From Spirochaetia bacterium (lineage in GTDB: Bacteria; Spirochaetota; Spirochaetia; Treponematales; Breznakiellaceae): a stretch of DNA of 7,655 nt. This document shows positions 1-6,573 of this stretch, piece by piece. The position numbers were made by a program, and so were the translations under genes. Positions within the stretch are counted from its first letter, which is position 1; every line of letters begins with the position of its first letter. The stretch spans positions 1 through 7,655 of the forward strand of contig BNUV01000110.1 in the NCBI GenBank assembly GCA_025997615.1, given 5' to 3'. The notes beneath the pieces were generated by a model. That model ran no database searches. It was not told where the DNA came from and saw only the letters and a list, made by a program, of their open reading frames with translations.

Positions 1-650
1 GGGCCAATGCCGCAGACGACACAAAGATCAACATTGAGGTTCAGCTTAAAAACCTGGGAAATATGGATAAACGCAGCCTCTTTTACTGGAGCCAGGAGTA
101 TACCAAAAGCCTTGCTGAGGGAGAAGACTACGAGAAACTGCCGAATGTCATAGCCATCAACATAGTAAATTTTGAGTATCTTGGAACCAAAGATTATCAC
201 GCCGCGTTCCACTTGAGGGAGGACACGGAGCGGGATTATATTTTGACGGATGCGCTGGAAATACACTTTATCGACATGGTAAAGTTCAAGCGGTTGGGAC
301 AAAAGGACATAAAGAACGATTCTTTGCAGCGCTGGCTTGCGTGGTTGGACCAGGACAGCCCGGAAAAAGTAATAGAGGAGGCAATGAGGATGGACGCGGC
401 AATACAAAGGGCGAATGAGCGGATGGATTTTGTAGCCCAAGACAAAGAGGCGCTGCACGCGTACCACATGCGGCAGATGGCGCTTTCCGACTGGACGAGC
501 GGTGTTAATCACGCATTTAAAACAGGAAAGGCCGAAGGAAAGGCCGAAGGAAAAGAAGAAATTGCCCGGAAGTTAAAGGCAGCCGGTATGCCAGTAGAGC
601 AGATTGTTGAAGTTACCGGACTGCCGGGGAAAAAAATACGCGCCCTGTAA
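1..650 (+). CDS. Rpn-like PD-(D/E)XK nuclease / putative transposase, 5' end missing
   Basis: The reading frame is open from the first full codon (base 3), so the gene starts upstream of the window and the ATG at 63 is internal. Before that ATG the frame carries an I-E-V-Q motif (E codon 36-38, Q codon 42-44), the E-x-Q part of the PD-(D/E)XK nuclease core. It is followed by the K-R-S-L-F-Y-W-S-Q-E-Y-T segment and a G-E-D-Y-E-K-L-P-N-V-I-A-I-N-I strand typical of the Rpn / PDDEXK-type putative transposase family. The upstream catalytic Asp lies outside the window. The tail has G-K-A-E repeats and a short helical end (A-A-G-M-P-V-E-Q-I-V-E-V-T-G-L), also typical. Known members are DNA nucleases linked to recombination, and some to phage defence. 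The gene stands alone here and ends 46 bases before the next start. The family call is firm; the role of this copy is not known. Confidence 0.88.
   Translation, partial: ANAADDTKINIEVQLKNLGNMDKRSLFYWSQEYTKSLAEGEDYEKLPNVIAINIVNFEYLGTKDYHAAFHLREDTERDYILTDALEIHFIDMVKFKRLGQKDIKNDSLQRWLAWLDQDSPEKVIEEAMRMDAAIQRANERMDFVAQDKEALHAYHMRQMALSDWTSGVNHAFKTGKAEGKAEGKEEIARKLKAAGMPVEQIVEVTGLPGKKIRAL
390..650 (+). CDS. Possible internally translated C-terminal product of the Rpn-like gene
   Basis: Inside the nuclease gene, AGGAGG at 376-381 lies 8 bases before an in-frame ATG at 390; a second in-frame ATG at 384 is only 2 bases from it and too close for good use. Initiation at 390 would give an 86-residue protein without the nuclease core, consisting of a helical stretch, the G-K-A-E repeats and the C-terminal helix. 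In E. coli, Rpn genes are known to encode a short in-frame C-terminal protein that inhibits the full-length nuclease, so the layout has a precedent. The alternative is that the purine run is simply the codons for E-E-A. Seen: the site and its spacing. Inferred: that it is used. Confidence 0.33.
   Translation: MDAAIQRANERMDFVAQDKEALHAYHMRQMALSDWTSGVNHAFKTGKAEGKAEGKEEIARKLKAAGMPVEQIVEVTGLPGKKIRAL
525..560 (+). repeat. Three tandem 12-nt units coding for GKAE-GKAE-GKEE
   Basis: The unit GGAAAGGCCGAA occurs at 525-536 and again identically at 537-548, followed by a degenerate third copy at 549-560. Because 12 is a multiple of three, gain or loss of a unit changes the protein by four residues without breaking the frame. 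Confidence 0.9.
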
Positions 651-662
651 AACGACTAATGT

Positions 663-682
663 GGTAGCAAAGCTGCCGTTTT
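663..682 (+). terminator. Weak terminator-like hairpin after the Rpn-like gene
   Basis: GGTAGC (663-668) pairs with GCTGCC (672-677) through six base pairs including one T-G wobble, around an AAA loop, and TTTT follows at 679-682. The stem is short and the T run has only four bases, so termination would be partial at best. It ends four bases before the Shine-Dalgarno of the next gene. Confidence 0.35.
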
Positions 683-696
683 CATAGGAGTAAATT

Positions 697-1527
697 ATGA
701 AGAAACTTAAAGCCGCTTGGATTGGATTCAGGGAACCCGATGTGGATCCCTGGGTTCAGTATAAAAAATATGCAGACATGGGCTACAAAGGAATGGACGG
801 CGAGCTTTCGCAAATGCCCGGGGACAAGACTGAAAACCTGAAGCGTTTTCGGGATCTTGGCCTGAGCTGCTTATGTACCTGGTCGGGCCCCATGCAGGAG
901 CTGGTAAAGGATGATGGAGCCATAAAGGAATGCGTTGAGCGGGCCCATTTCTACGATGTAAAAAATGTCAACATCGGCTGGTCCACGGTGATCAGCAGCT
1001 TCGGCGAGGGGTATGGGAAAAACGGCTCCTACGATCAAATGATGGAAGATATCGACATCATGAACAAGCTGGTCAAGAAATTCGCCGATGAGGGGCTTAC
1101 TCCCCAGTACCACAACCACTATCAGGAATTCACCGTGGCCTACAGGGGCGTTTCGGTGATGGATTACTTCCTTACCCGGATCGATCCCCGGCTCAAGATC
1201 AAGCTCGATGTGGGCTGGGTTTATGTGGGGGGCCTCGATCCGGTGGAATACATGGAAAAGATAAAGGATCGTCTGGGGCTCCTCCATGTAAAAGATTTTA
1301 CCGGGATGATACAGCCCCGGTACCTGGTGAATGCGGACAAGGAGACCGACTTCGGTTTCACTGCGGTGGGAACCGGGAAACTTGATCTCCCGGGGATTTT
1401 GGCCAAGGGGGCCGAGCTGGGCTGCGAGTATGCCATTGCCGAACAGGATCGGGTGCGAAACTTAAGCTGGACCGATTCGCTCTACTGCGCCTACCTCAAT
1501 ATGAAGGAGACCGGCTGCGTGGAATAG
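697..1527 (+). CDS. Sugar phosphate isomerase/epimerase-like TIM-barrel protein (AP endonuclease 2 fold)
   Basis: A 276-residue soluble protein of the usual length for the xylose-isomerase-like TIM-barrel / IolE-YcjR group, whose members move or epimerise carbonyl and hydroxyl groups of sugars, keto-sugars or cyclitols using a divalent metal. Family signatures are visible: Y-H-N-H at 138-141 with E144, K-L-D-V-G-W at 169-174 followed by G-G-L-D-P, L-H-V-K-D at 196-200, and A-E-Q-D at 248-251. Probable metal ligands by family analogy are E144, D171, H197 and E249. There is no signal peptide or membrane segment, so it is cytoplasmic. The start is supported by AGGAG at 686-690, six bases before the ATG. 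The oxidoreductase gene follows after 73 bases on the same strand, suggesting one transcript and one pathway. The exact substrate cannot be read from the sequence. Confidence 0.9.
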   Translation: MKKLKAAWIGFREPDVDPWVQYKKYADMGYKGMDGELSQMPGDKTENLKRFRDLGLSCLCTWSGPMQELVKDDGAIKECVERAHFYDVKNVNIGWSTVISSFGEGYGKNGSYDQMMEDIDIMNKLVKKFADEGLTPQYHNHYQEFTVAYRGVSVMDYFLTRIDPRLKIKLDVGWVYVGGLDPVEYMEKIKDRLGLLHVKDFTGMIQPRYLVNADKETDFGFTAVGTGKLDLPGILAKGAELGCEYAIAEQDRVRNLSWTDSLYCAYLNMKETGCVE

Positions 1528-1600
1528 GCGCCGCCTTTCGGACAGGTTTTTTTCTTGTGTTTCTTGTATCATCAATATATTCAATGAGAGGAGGAGATTT

Positions 1601-2824
1601 ATGAACTTAAAGCCGGTAAAAGTAGGGCTCATCGGAAGTGGTAACATCAGTTACACCTATCTTAACACGCTGACCAGCGGGTTTAAAATCGTCGAGGTAG
1701 TGGGTTGCTCTGACCTTGTCCCTGAAAAGAGCAAGGCCCGCGCCGAATTGTTCGGCATACGCCAGATGAGCACCGAGGAAATTCTGGCCGATCCGGAGAT
1801 CGAGCTGGTGGTAAACACCACCGAGCTGTGGAACCACAACAAGGTTACCAAAATGATCCTGGAAGCGGGGAAAAATGCCTATTCCGAAAAGGCCATGGGG
1901 CATACCCTGGAAGGCGCCCGGGCGAACTACGAGCTCGCCAAGAGCAAAGGGCTCTTTGTCGGTTCCGCCCCGGATTGTTACATGGGCGCCGCCTGGCAGA
2001 CTGCCCGGAAGCTCATTGACGACGGTATGATAGGGATTCCCCTGGTGGCCTATTCCCAGTGTATGCGGGGTTATGGCGCCAATGAACAGGGCGGCGGTAA
2101 ACATCCCGATCCCCTGGCGGGAACCCACGGAACGACCATCACCTATGATATGGGTGGTTATTATCTGAATGTCCTCTTTAATCTCTTTGGGCCGGTAAAA
2201 CGGGCCAGCGGGTTTTCCAAAAACTTCAACGGCGGCCGGACCTATGTGAACACCCAGCACCCCGATTACGGCAAGCCCTTCAAAAGTGAGGGCGGCGAAT
2301 CGATCATGCTGGGGTCCCTGGAATTTGAGAGCGGCGTCTACGGCTGCCTGGTGCTCTGCGCCGAAGGGTTTAACCCCGAAGTGCCCCGGGTAGATATTTA
2401 CGGTACCGAAGGCATTCTGACCTTGCCGGATCCCAACAACTTCGGCGGCTGGATGAACAATGTCTACCTTACCCGCAAGGGTAATCCCGGTGAGGCCTTC
2501 AAAGTACCCTTTACCCACGGATTCAGCGACACCGACCCGGATGCGCCGGCCAGGAGCGGCAACCCGGAGCCCTGCCACAATAGCTGGCGCGGGATCGCCG
2601 TGGTTGACATGGCTTACGCAATCCGCCGGAAAAGGGAGCCCCGGAGTAACGGCGACCTGGCCCTGCATACGGTGGAGATCCTGAATGCCATCGACAGCAG
2701 CAATGTGGATAACCAGGTTCATGAGATTAAGACCAAACCGGCCCGGCCGGAAATGCTGACCCCCGGCCGTTACGGCCAGGTTACGGTGATGGAGTCTTCT
2801 ATCGACAACATCAACGTTAGCTAG
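1601..2824 (+). CDS. Gfo/Idh/MocA family NAD(P)-dependent oxidoreductase
   Basis: A 407-residue dehydrogenase with an N-terminal Rossmann fold (V-G-L-I-G-S-G-N-I-S at 8-17, carrying G-x-G at 12-14) and a C-terminal alpha/beta substrate domain. The family E-K-P motif appears as E-K-A at 96-98, keeping the catalytic Lys at 97. The second catalytic motif, usually D-x-G-x-H, reads D-M-G-G-Y at 183-187, so Tyr replaces His; glucose-fructose oxidoreductase is a family member with Tyr at the corresponding place. Members oxidise or reduce a ring hydroxyl of sugars or inositols. AGAGGAGGAG at 1587-1596 gives a very strong ribosome binding site four bases before the ATG. The gap from the TIM-barrel gene holds a T-rich run and a TATATT box at 1576-1581, but no matching -35, so co-transcription is more likely than a separate promoter. 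A strong terminator follows the stop. Substrate unknown. Confidence 0.92.
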   Translation: MNLKPVKVGLIGSGNISYTYLNTLTSGFKIVEVVGCSDLVPEKSKARAELFGIRQMSTEEILADPEIELVVNTTELWNHNKVTKMILEAGKNAYSEKAMGHTLEGARANYELAKSKGLFVGSAPDCYMGAAWQTARKLIDDGMIGIPLVAYSQCMRGYGANEQGGGKHPDPLAGTHGTTITYDMGGYYLNVLFNLFGPVKRASGFSKNFNGGRTYVNTQHPDYGKPFKSEGGESIMLGSLEFESGVYGCLVLCAEGFNPEVPRVDIYGTEGILTLPDPNNFGGWMNNVYLTRKGNPGEAFKVPFTHGFSDTDPDAPARSGNPEPCHNSWRGIAVVDMAYAIRRKREPRSNGDLALHTVEILNAIDSSNVDNQVHEIKTKPARPEMLTPGRYGQVTVMESSIDNINVS

Positions 2825-2842
2825 CAGTCTGTAATACCGGAG

Positions 2843-2877
2843 TCCCCGTTGTCAAAAAGGCGGCGGGGATTTTTTTT
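2843..2877 (+). terminator. Strong intrinsic terminator of the isomerase-oxidoreductase pair
   Basis: An 11-bp stem, 2843-2853 paired with 2859-2869, closes an AAAAA loop. The outer six pairs (TCCCCG with CGGGGA) are Watson-Crick; the inner five include three G-T wobbles. Eight T residues follow at 2870-2877. It lies 19 bases after the oxidoreductase stop codon and separates the pair from the membrane-protein gene. Confidence 0.9.
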
Positions 2878-2907
2878 AATCCCCTGTTACCGGAAAATTC
2901 GGAACTA

Positions 2908-2936
2908 TTGAACCGGGCAGGGGCATCTGTTAGCAT
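2908..2936 (+). promoter_or_regulatory. Candidate sigma-70 promoter with extended -10 for the membrane-protein gene
   Basis: TTGAAC (2908-2913) is followed after exactly 17 bases by TAGCAT (2931-2936), preceded by TGT as in an extended -10. Each hexamer matches the consensus at four of six positions. The predicted transcript start is near 2943, almost at the ATG at 2945. The site lies just beyond the upstream terminator, where a new promoter is expected. Confidence 0.4.
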
Positions 2937-2944
2937 TAAAGAAT

Positions 2945-5467
2945 ATGAAAAATACCAAGGTGGCGGCATTATTCTTTATCTCCGTGGCGGGGATTTCTTA
3001 CGAGCTTTATGTGATGAGGATTTTCTCGGTGGGGGGCTGGTCCAACTTTGGGTCGCTGGTTATTTCCACGGCCCTTTTGGGGATTGGTCTTTCGGGGATC
3101 ATCCTTACTTTTGTCGAAGACTGGATAAGCAAACGGGCCGATACGGTACTTTCGTTCTGCGCCCTGTGTCTGCCCATTCTCATGGCGGGGGCGGTGATTT
3201 TGGCCCAAAAGGTGCCCTTTAACCCGATTTTTCTGGCCTCCGATCCCCGGCAGCTCTGGTTTATCGCCGCCTACTACATCATCTACGGTCTGCCGTTTTT
3301 TATGATCGCCGCTTTTACCGGCACGGCTTTTATCGCCCTGCGAAACGCTATTCAAAAAGTCTATTTCTGGAACATGATTGGCTCGGGTGTTGGGGGCTTT
3401 TTCATCATCCTTTTTATGTTCATTCTGCCGCCCCGGTATTTGATCCTGCCCATACTGGCCCTGACTATTGCCGCGGCGCTTTTTTCCACGGTGTTTAAAG
3501 ATGAAAAAACCGGGCTGTACCGTTTTTCCGCGGCGCAACTTTTGGCCTTGACGGTCAGCGCCTTAGGTTCTGTCTGTGCGATTTTTTTCTGGGGAGATAT
3601 CCGGATTTCCGAATACAAAGACATCAGCTATGTCCGCAATTACCCCGATCCAAAACTGGTACACCATTCCTACGGTCCCGGCGGCGAATACCATGTGTAC
3701 GCTTCACAGTATTTTCACTCGGCTCCGGGGCTTTCGGATAACGCTGTTTTGAAGATCCCCGTCATGCCGACTCAGGCTTACTGGGGGCTTTTTGTAGACG
3801 GCTCAGGCCCGGTGTCGATCATGGGGCATCCCCGGGACGAGGAATCGGCCTACATGGACTTTTTGCCCATGACCGCTCCCTATGTTACCATCGCCAATCC
3901 GGAAGTGCTGCTGGTAAATTTAAGCGGCGGCATAAACGCCCAGATTGCCCGCTACAAGAACGCAAAACGGATCGACATTGTGGAACCCTCTTCGGAGATG
4001 ATCCACCTTCTGCGGGATGACCCGAATGTTTCCCGCTTTACCGGAAATCTGCTTACATCGGAAACCGTTAATCTGATTCAGGGGGAAGGCCGCTCCTACT
4101 GCACAGCCCACAAAAATTCCTACGACCTTATCGAGATAAGCCTGGTGGATTCTATCGGCCTGACCAATTCCGGGGGATACGCCATCCATGAAGATTACAA
4201 ATACACGGTGGAAGCGCTGAAGGAATATTTTGCCAGCCTGAAAGAGGGGGGAATTCTTTCGATCACGGTGTGGGACTGGCTGAACCCGCCCCGGAATGTG
4301 TTAAAGCTCCTTAACACGGTGATCACCGCCATGAAGGAAGCGGATTTCCCCGAGTCGGAAAGGAGCCTTTATTCATTTGGCCTTATCACTTCTACTTCGA
4401 CAATTCTGGTGAAGAAGGGAGCTTTTTCCGATGAACTTTACGATCTGAATAATTTTGTAAAAAATAGTTTTTTTGAATATCTCTATGTTCCCGGCATGGA
4501 ACTTCCCCAGCGGGACATCAACATTCTGATGGGGGCGTACCGGCATCTTTTTGAAGGCGGCGATGATGTTAATGTGGAGAGCTTCTCCAACATCGATATG
4601 TACCGGGCAGCAATTCGGGAATTTTTTGCGGGCCGGGGAAAAGCGCTGGAGGATGATTATATTTTTGATATCCGGCCTATCCGTGATTCGCGGCCCTACT
4701 ATTCGGGTTTCCTGAAACTGGAGAACCTCCCCATGTATCTGGATCAGATTACGGATATTTCTGAGGAGTGGGGCTATCTGCTTCTGTTGGCGCTTTTGGT
4801 GCAGGCCTGTATTTTTGGTTTTATCGTTATTCTGGTGCCGGTGGTGTTCCGCTGGAAGAGCCTTTTTAAAAACCGCAAAGTGCGGGGGGAATGGATTGCG
4901 ACCCCGGGGGTGATTTTCTATTTTGCCGGTCTGGGTTTGGGGTATATGCTGATCGAAATTTTCCTGATCCAGCGGCTGGGGGTTTTCCTTTCCAACCCCA
5001 CCTATTCCGCCAGCATTGTTATCACCGTCATGCTGATTTTTTCCGCCTTGGGAAATATCACCAGCGGTCTCTTCAAAAAGTACCGCATTTTGGTGGTGCC
5101 TCTGGCCTGTGTCCTCGTGGCCGGCGGTTTCTGTTTCTACATTTTCCGTCTGGACGCTTTTTTGGCGCCCTACCTTTCGTCCTCCCTGCTCGTCCGCATC
5201 TTCCTGTCGGCGGTGGTTATCGCGCCGGTGGCCTTCTTCATGGGGGTGCCCTACCCCAACGGCCTGGACAGCATCCAGCAGCATAAACCCCACCTTTTGC
5301 CCTGGGCCTGGGGCATGAACGGCGGCCTCTCCCTGGCAGGCAGCGCTCTGGCCCGGATCATCGCCGTGTCCAGCGGTTTCCCCCTGCTCCTGACCCTGGG
5401 AATCGCCGTGTACGTGATGGTAGGAACCCTGTTCCCCTTGAGCATTTCGGGGCGGGGAGCGGCGTAG
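2945..5467 (+). CDS. Polytopic membrane protein with central spermidine-synthase-like (class I methyltransferase fold) domain
   Basis: An 840-residue protein in three parts. Residues 1-216 hold about seven hydrophobic helices, starting with a family-like A-G-I-S-Y-E-L motif at 15-21. Residues 217-605 form a soluble domain resembling spermidine synthases: a modified nucleotide-binding loop (L-V-N-L-S-G-G-I-N, 323-331), the acidic V-E-P-S at 346-349, S-L-V-D-S-I-G at 399-405, E-D-Y-K-Y-T-V-E-A-L at 416-425, G-G-I-L-S-I at 435-440, and D-S-R-P-Y-Y at 581-586. Residues 606-830 hold another six or seven helices with P-Y-P-N-G-L at 769-774 and W-A-W-G-M-N-G-G at 787-794. This layout is that of the widespread fused membrane/spermidine-synthase-like proteins, whose function is not established. 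A stop codon at 2909-2911 limits upstream starts, and no good Shine-Dalgarno precedes 2945. Polyamine transfer should not be assumed. Confidence 0.85.
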   Translation: MKNTKVAALFFISVAGISYELYVMRIFSVGGWSNFGSLVISTALLGIGLSGIILTFVEDWISKRADTVLSFCALCLPILMAGAVILAQKVPFNPIFLASDPRQLWFIAAYYIIYGLPFFMIAAFTGTAFIALRNAIQKVYFWNMIGSGVGGFFIILFMFILPPRYLILPILALTIAAALFSTVFKDEKTGLYRFSAAQLLALTVSALGSVCAIFFWGDIRISEYKDISYVRNYPDPKLVHHSYGPGGEYHVYASQYFHSAPGLSDNAVLKIPVMPTQAYWGLFVDGSGPVSIMGHPRDEESAYMDFLPMTAPYVTIANPEVLLVNLSGGINAQIARYKNAKRIDIVEPSSEMIHLLRDDPNVSRFTGNLLTSETVNLIQGEGRSYCTAHKNSYDLIEISLVDSIGLTNSGGYAIHEDYKYTVEALKEYFASLKEGGILSITVWDWLNPPRNVLKLLNTVITAMKEADFPESERSLYSFGLITSTSTILVKKGAFSDELYDLNNFVKNSFFEYLYVPGMELPQRDINILMGAYRHLFEGGDDVNVESFSNIDMYRAAIREFFAGRGKALEDDYIFDIRPIRDSRPYYSGFLKLENLPMYLDQITDISEEWGYLLLLALLVQACIFGFIVILVPVVFRWKSLFKNRKVRGEWIATPGVIFYFAGLGLGYMLIEIFLIQRLGVFLSNPTYSASIVITVMLIFSALGNITSGLFKKYRILVVPLACVLVAGGFCFYIFRLDAFLAPYLSSSLLVRIFLSAVVIAPVAFFMGVPYPNGLDSIQQHKPHLLPWAWGMNGGLSLAGSALARIIAVSSGFPLLLTLGIAVYVMVGTLFPLSISGRGAA

Positions 5468-5553
5468 GCCAAACTGCCACGCAGTTGCGGACACGACACA
5501 GAAAGGAAGCGATCTCTGCATACAGGGTGTTAAGCGCAATTGCCCTAAAATTA

Positions 5554-5582
5554 TTGACAATATTTTACATATGTGTTATAAA
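5554..5582 (+). promoter_or_regulatory. Near-consensus sigma-70 promoter for the lipoprotein gene
   Basis: A perfect TTGACA (5554-5559), a 17-base spacer and TATAAA (5577-5582), with TGT directly before the -10 as an extended element. Transcription should begin near 5589, giving a leader of only about a dozen bases that includes the GAGG at 5591-5594. This is the best promoter in the window. Confidence 0.85.
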
Positions 5583-5600
5583 ACATTAAAGAGGTAAATA

Positions 5601-6404
5601 ATGGGGGCTATTATGAAAAAAAAGAAATTTTTTATTTCGGTTTTGGCGATTATGGTGATTTTCTTTTTGGGTTCTTGTATATCGTTAGAATCCAGACAAA
5701 TGACGCCAGAGGAACGGCGTGAAGCTGAGGTTGTTGGTACTGTAACAACTACTTGGCTTTCATTCAATTTGCTACATATTCATCCATCAAAAAGTACTCT
5801 TGAAAATAAAGCCATCTCTGAATTAAAAAAAGAGGCACAAAAACAAGGATACAAGGGAAATATAGATATAAAAAATATAAGCTTAGCCGGAAATTTTCAC
5901 GCTCTCACTTTGTTACCAGTGCCCAATATATATGGAATGTTTGCTGATGTTCAAAAAGTTACGGCTTCTGGTGATGTTGTACTTTATAATTCTGAAACAG
6001 GGCGTAAAAATGCTGATGCAAAAGGAGTAGAAGGAGCACTGGCAAGGGCCGCTGAACAAACTCTAAAAAATGTTTCGCCAAGATCAAGAATTGCTATTGT
6101 GTATATTACCGCACAGGATAGAAGCACAACAGAATATGTTGTTGGTGAACTTGAATATATATGGGTAAATGAAGGTTATTTTATAACTGATAGAAGCCAG
6201 TTAGACCAATTACGCAGGGAACAAAATTTTGGCGTGAGTGGTGAAGTGGATGATAAAATGGCTGCTTCAATCGGTAAAATTGCTGGAGCGAGTGTGATTG
6301 TAACTGGAAGGGTAGACGGGGATGGTGATCTTCGTCGATTACGCTTAAGGGCATTAGATTCAGAAACAGCACAAGTTGTAGGTGTTGCTTCGGAGAAATT
6401 ATAA
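5601..6404 (+). CDS. Lipoprotein with CsgG/LpoB-like C-terminal domain
   Basis: A 267-residue protein with a lysine-rich start, a hydrophobic stretch at about 10-23 and a lipobox L-G-S-C at 23-26, so Cys26 is the predicted lipidated residue. Residues 65-130 contain G-Y-K-G-N-I-D-I-K-N-I and A-S-G-D-V-V-L, a small beta-rich domain I cannot name. From about 160 to the end the sequence (R-I-A-I-V-Y-I; I-T-D-R-S-Q-L-D-Q-L-R-R-E-Q; A-G-A-S-V-I-V-T-G-R-V) matches the pattern of CsgG / penicillin-binding-protein-activator LpoB-like domains of envelope lipoproteins. The ATG at 5601 lies six bases after GAGG; the ATG at 5613 (M5) is also possible because GGGGG at 5603-5607 precedes it by five bases, and either leaves the signal peptide intact. 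It is AT-rich and has its own strong promoter. A cell-envelope role is likely; the partner is unknown. Confidence 0.82.
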   Translation: MGAIMKKKKFFISVLAIMVIFFLGSCISLESRQMTPEERREAEVVGTVTTTWLSFNLLHIHPSKSTLENKAISELKKEAQKQGYKGNIDIKNISLAGNFHALTLLPVPNIYGMFADVQKVTASGDVVLYNSETGRKNADAKGVEGALARAAEQTLKNVSPRSRIAIVYITAQDRSTTEYVVGELEYIWVNEGYFITDRSQLDQLRREQNFGVSGEVDDKMAASIGKIAGASVIVTGRVDGDGDLRRLRLRALDSETAQVVGVASEKL

Positions 6405-6412
6405 TAAACCAA

Positions 6413-6452
6413 GTCGCTTACATTAGTGTGAGCGGCTTCGCCGCCAGTTTTT
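6413..6452 (+). terminator. Terminator-like hairpin after the lipoprotein gene, with a competing upstream stem
   Basis: GCGGC (6432-6436) and GCCGC (6440-6444) form a five-pair GC stem with a TTC loop, and TTTTT follows at 6448-6452, a weak intrinsic terminator. The left arm is also the right arm of a longer stem, 6413-6422 with 6427-6436 (ten pairs, two wobbles, TTAG loop), so the two structures exclude each other. The rest of the gap to the peroxidase gene (about 6453-6567) shows no clear promoter or gene. Confidence 0.45.
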
Positions 6453-6567
6453 ACGGCGTTTAACGAGGCTGTCGGAAAAGTCAGTTTCATTACGCCCGAA
6501 TTTTTAGCCGCACCTTAATTTTCGGGAATCGGCGCAAGCAGTTAAGGCAGTGGAAACAATTTTTGGC

Positions 6568-6573
6568 AGGAGG
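6568..6573 (+). promoter_or_regulatory. Consensus Shine-Dalgarno fixing the peroxidase start at 6580
   Basis: AGGAGG ends six bases before the ATG at 6580. An in-frame GTG at 6550 would add ten residues (through G-R-R-I-P) that are encoded by the ribosome binding site itself, so the longer start is rejected. Confidence 0.9.

Noticed and set aside
1541..1553. T-run after the TIM-barrel gene as a terminator
   Set aside because: The bases before it can form only about three pairs, so there is no stable stem.
1576..1581. TATATT box before the oxidoreductase gene as a promoter
   Set aside because: No acceptable -35 lies at 16-18 bases, and the predicted start would fall on the ribosome binding site.
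1607..2722. Long reverse-strand open frame opposite the oxidoreductase gene
   Set aside because: It is fully antisense to a well-supported gene; its residues are rich in Gly, His and Pro with no recognisable motif, as expected from GC-rich third positions.
2908..3222. Forward frame starting at TTG 2908 and overlapping the start of the membrane protein
   Set aside because: It overlaps the first 93 codons of a protein with clear membrane helices and family motifs; there is no Shine-Dalgarno and the composition is shadow-like.
5472..5486. Perfect AACTGC/GCAGTT hairpin after the membrane-protein gene as a terminator
   Set aside because: The six-pair stem is real, but no T run follows; it may be chance. 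The remaining bases up to the promoter at 5554 show no gene.
4373..5560. 395-codon reverse-strand open frame opposite the membrane-protein gene
   Set aside because: It is the complement of strongly hydrophobic codons, giving a His/Gln/Asn-rich peptide of no known type; there is no ribosome site.
6465..6484. GAGGCTGTCGGAAAAGTCAG, which resembles sequences at ends of some insertion sequences
   Set aside because: There is no matching inverted copy, no transposase fragment and no target duplication within the window; resemblance alone is not enough.
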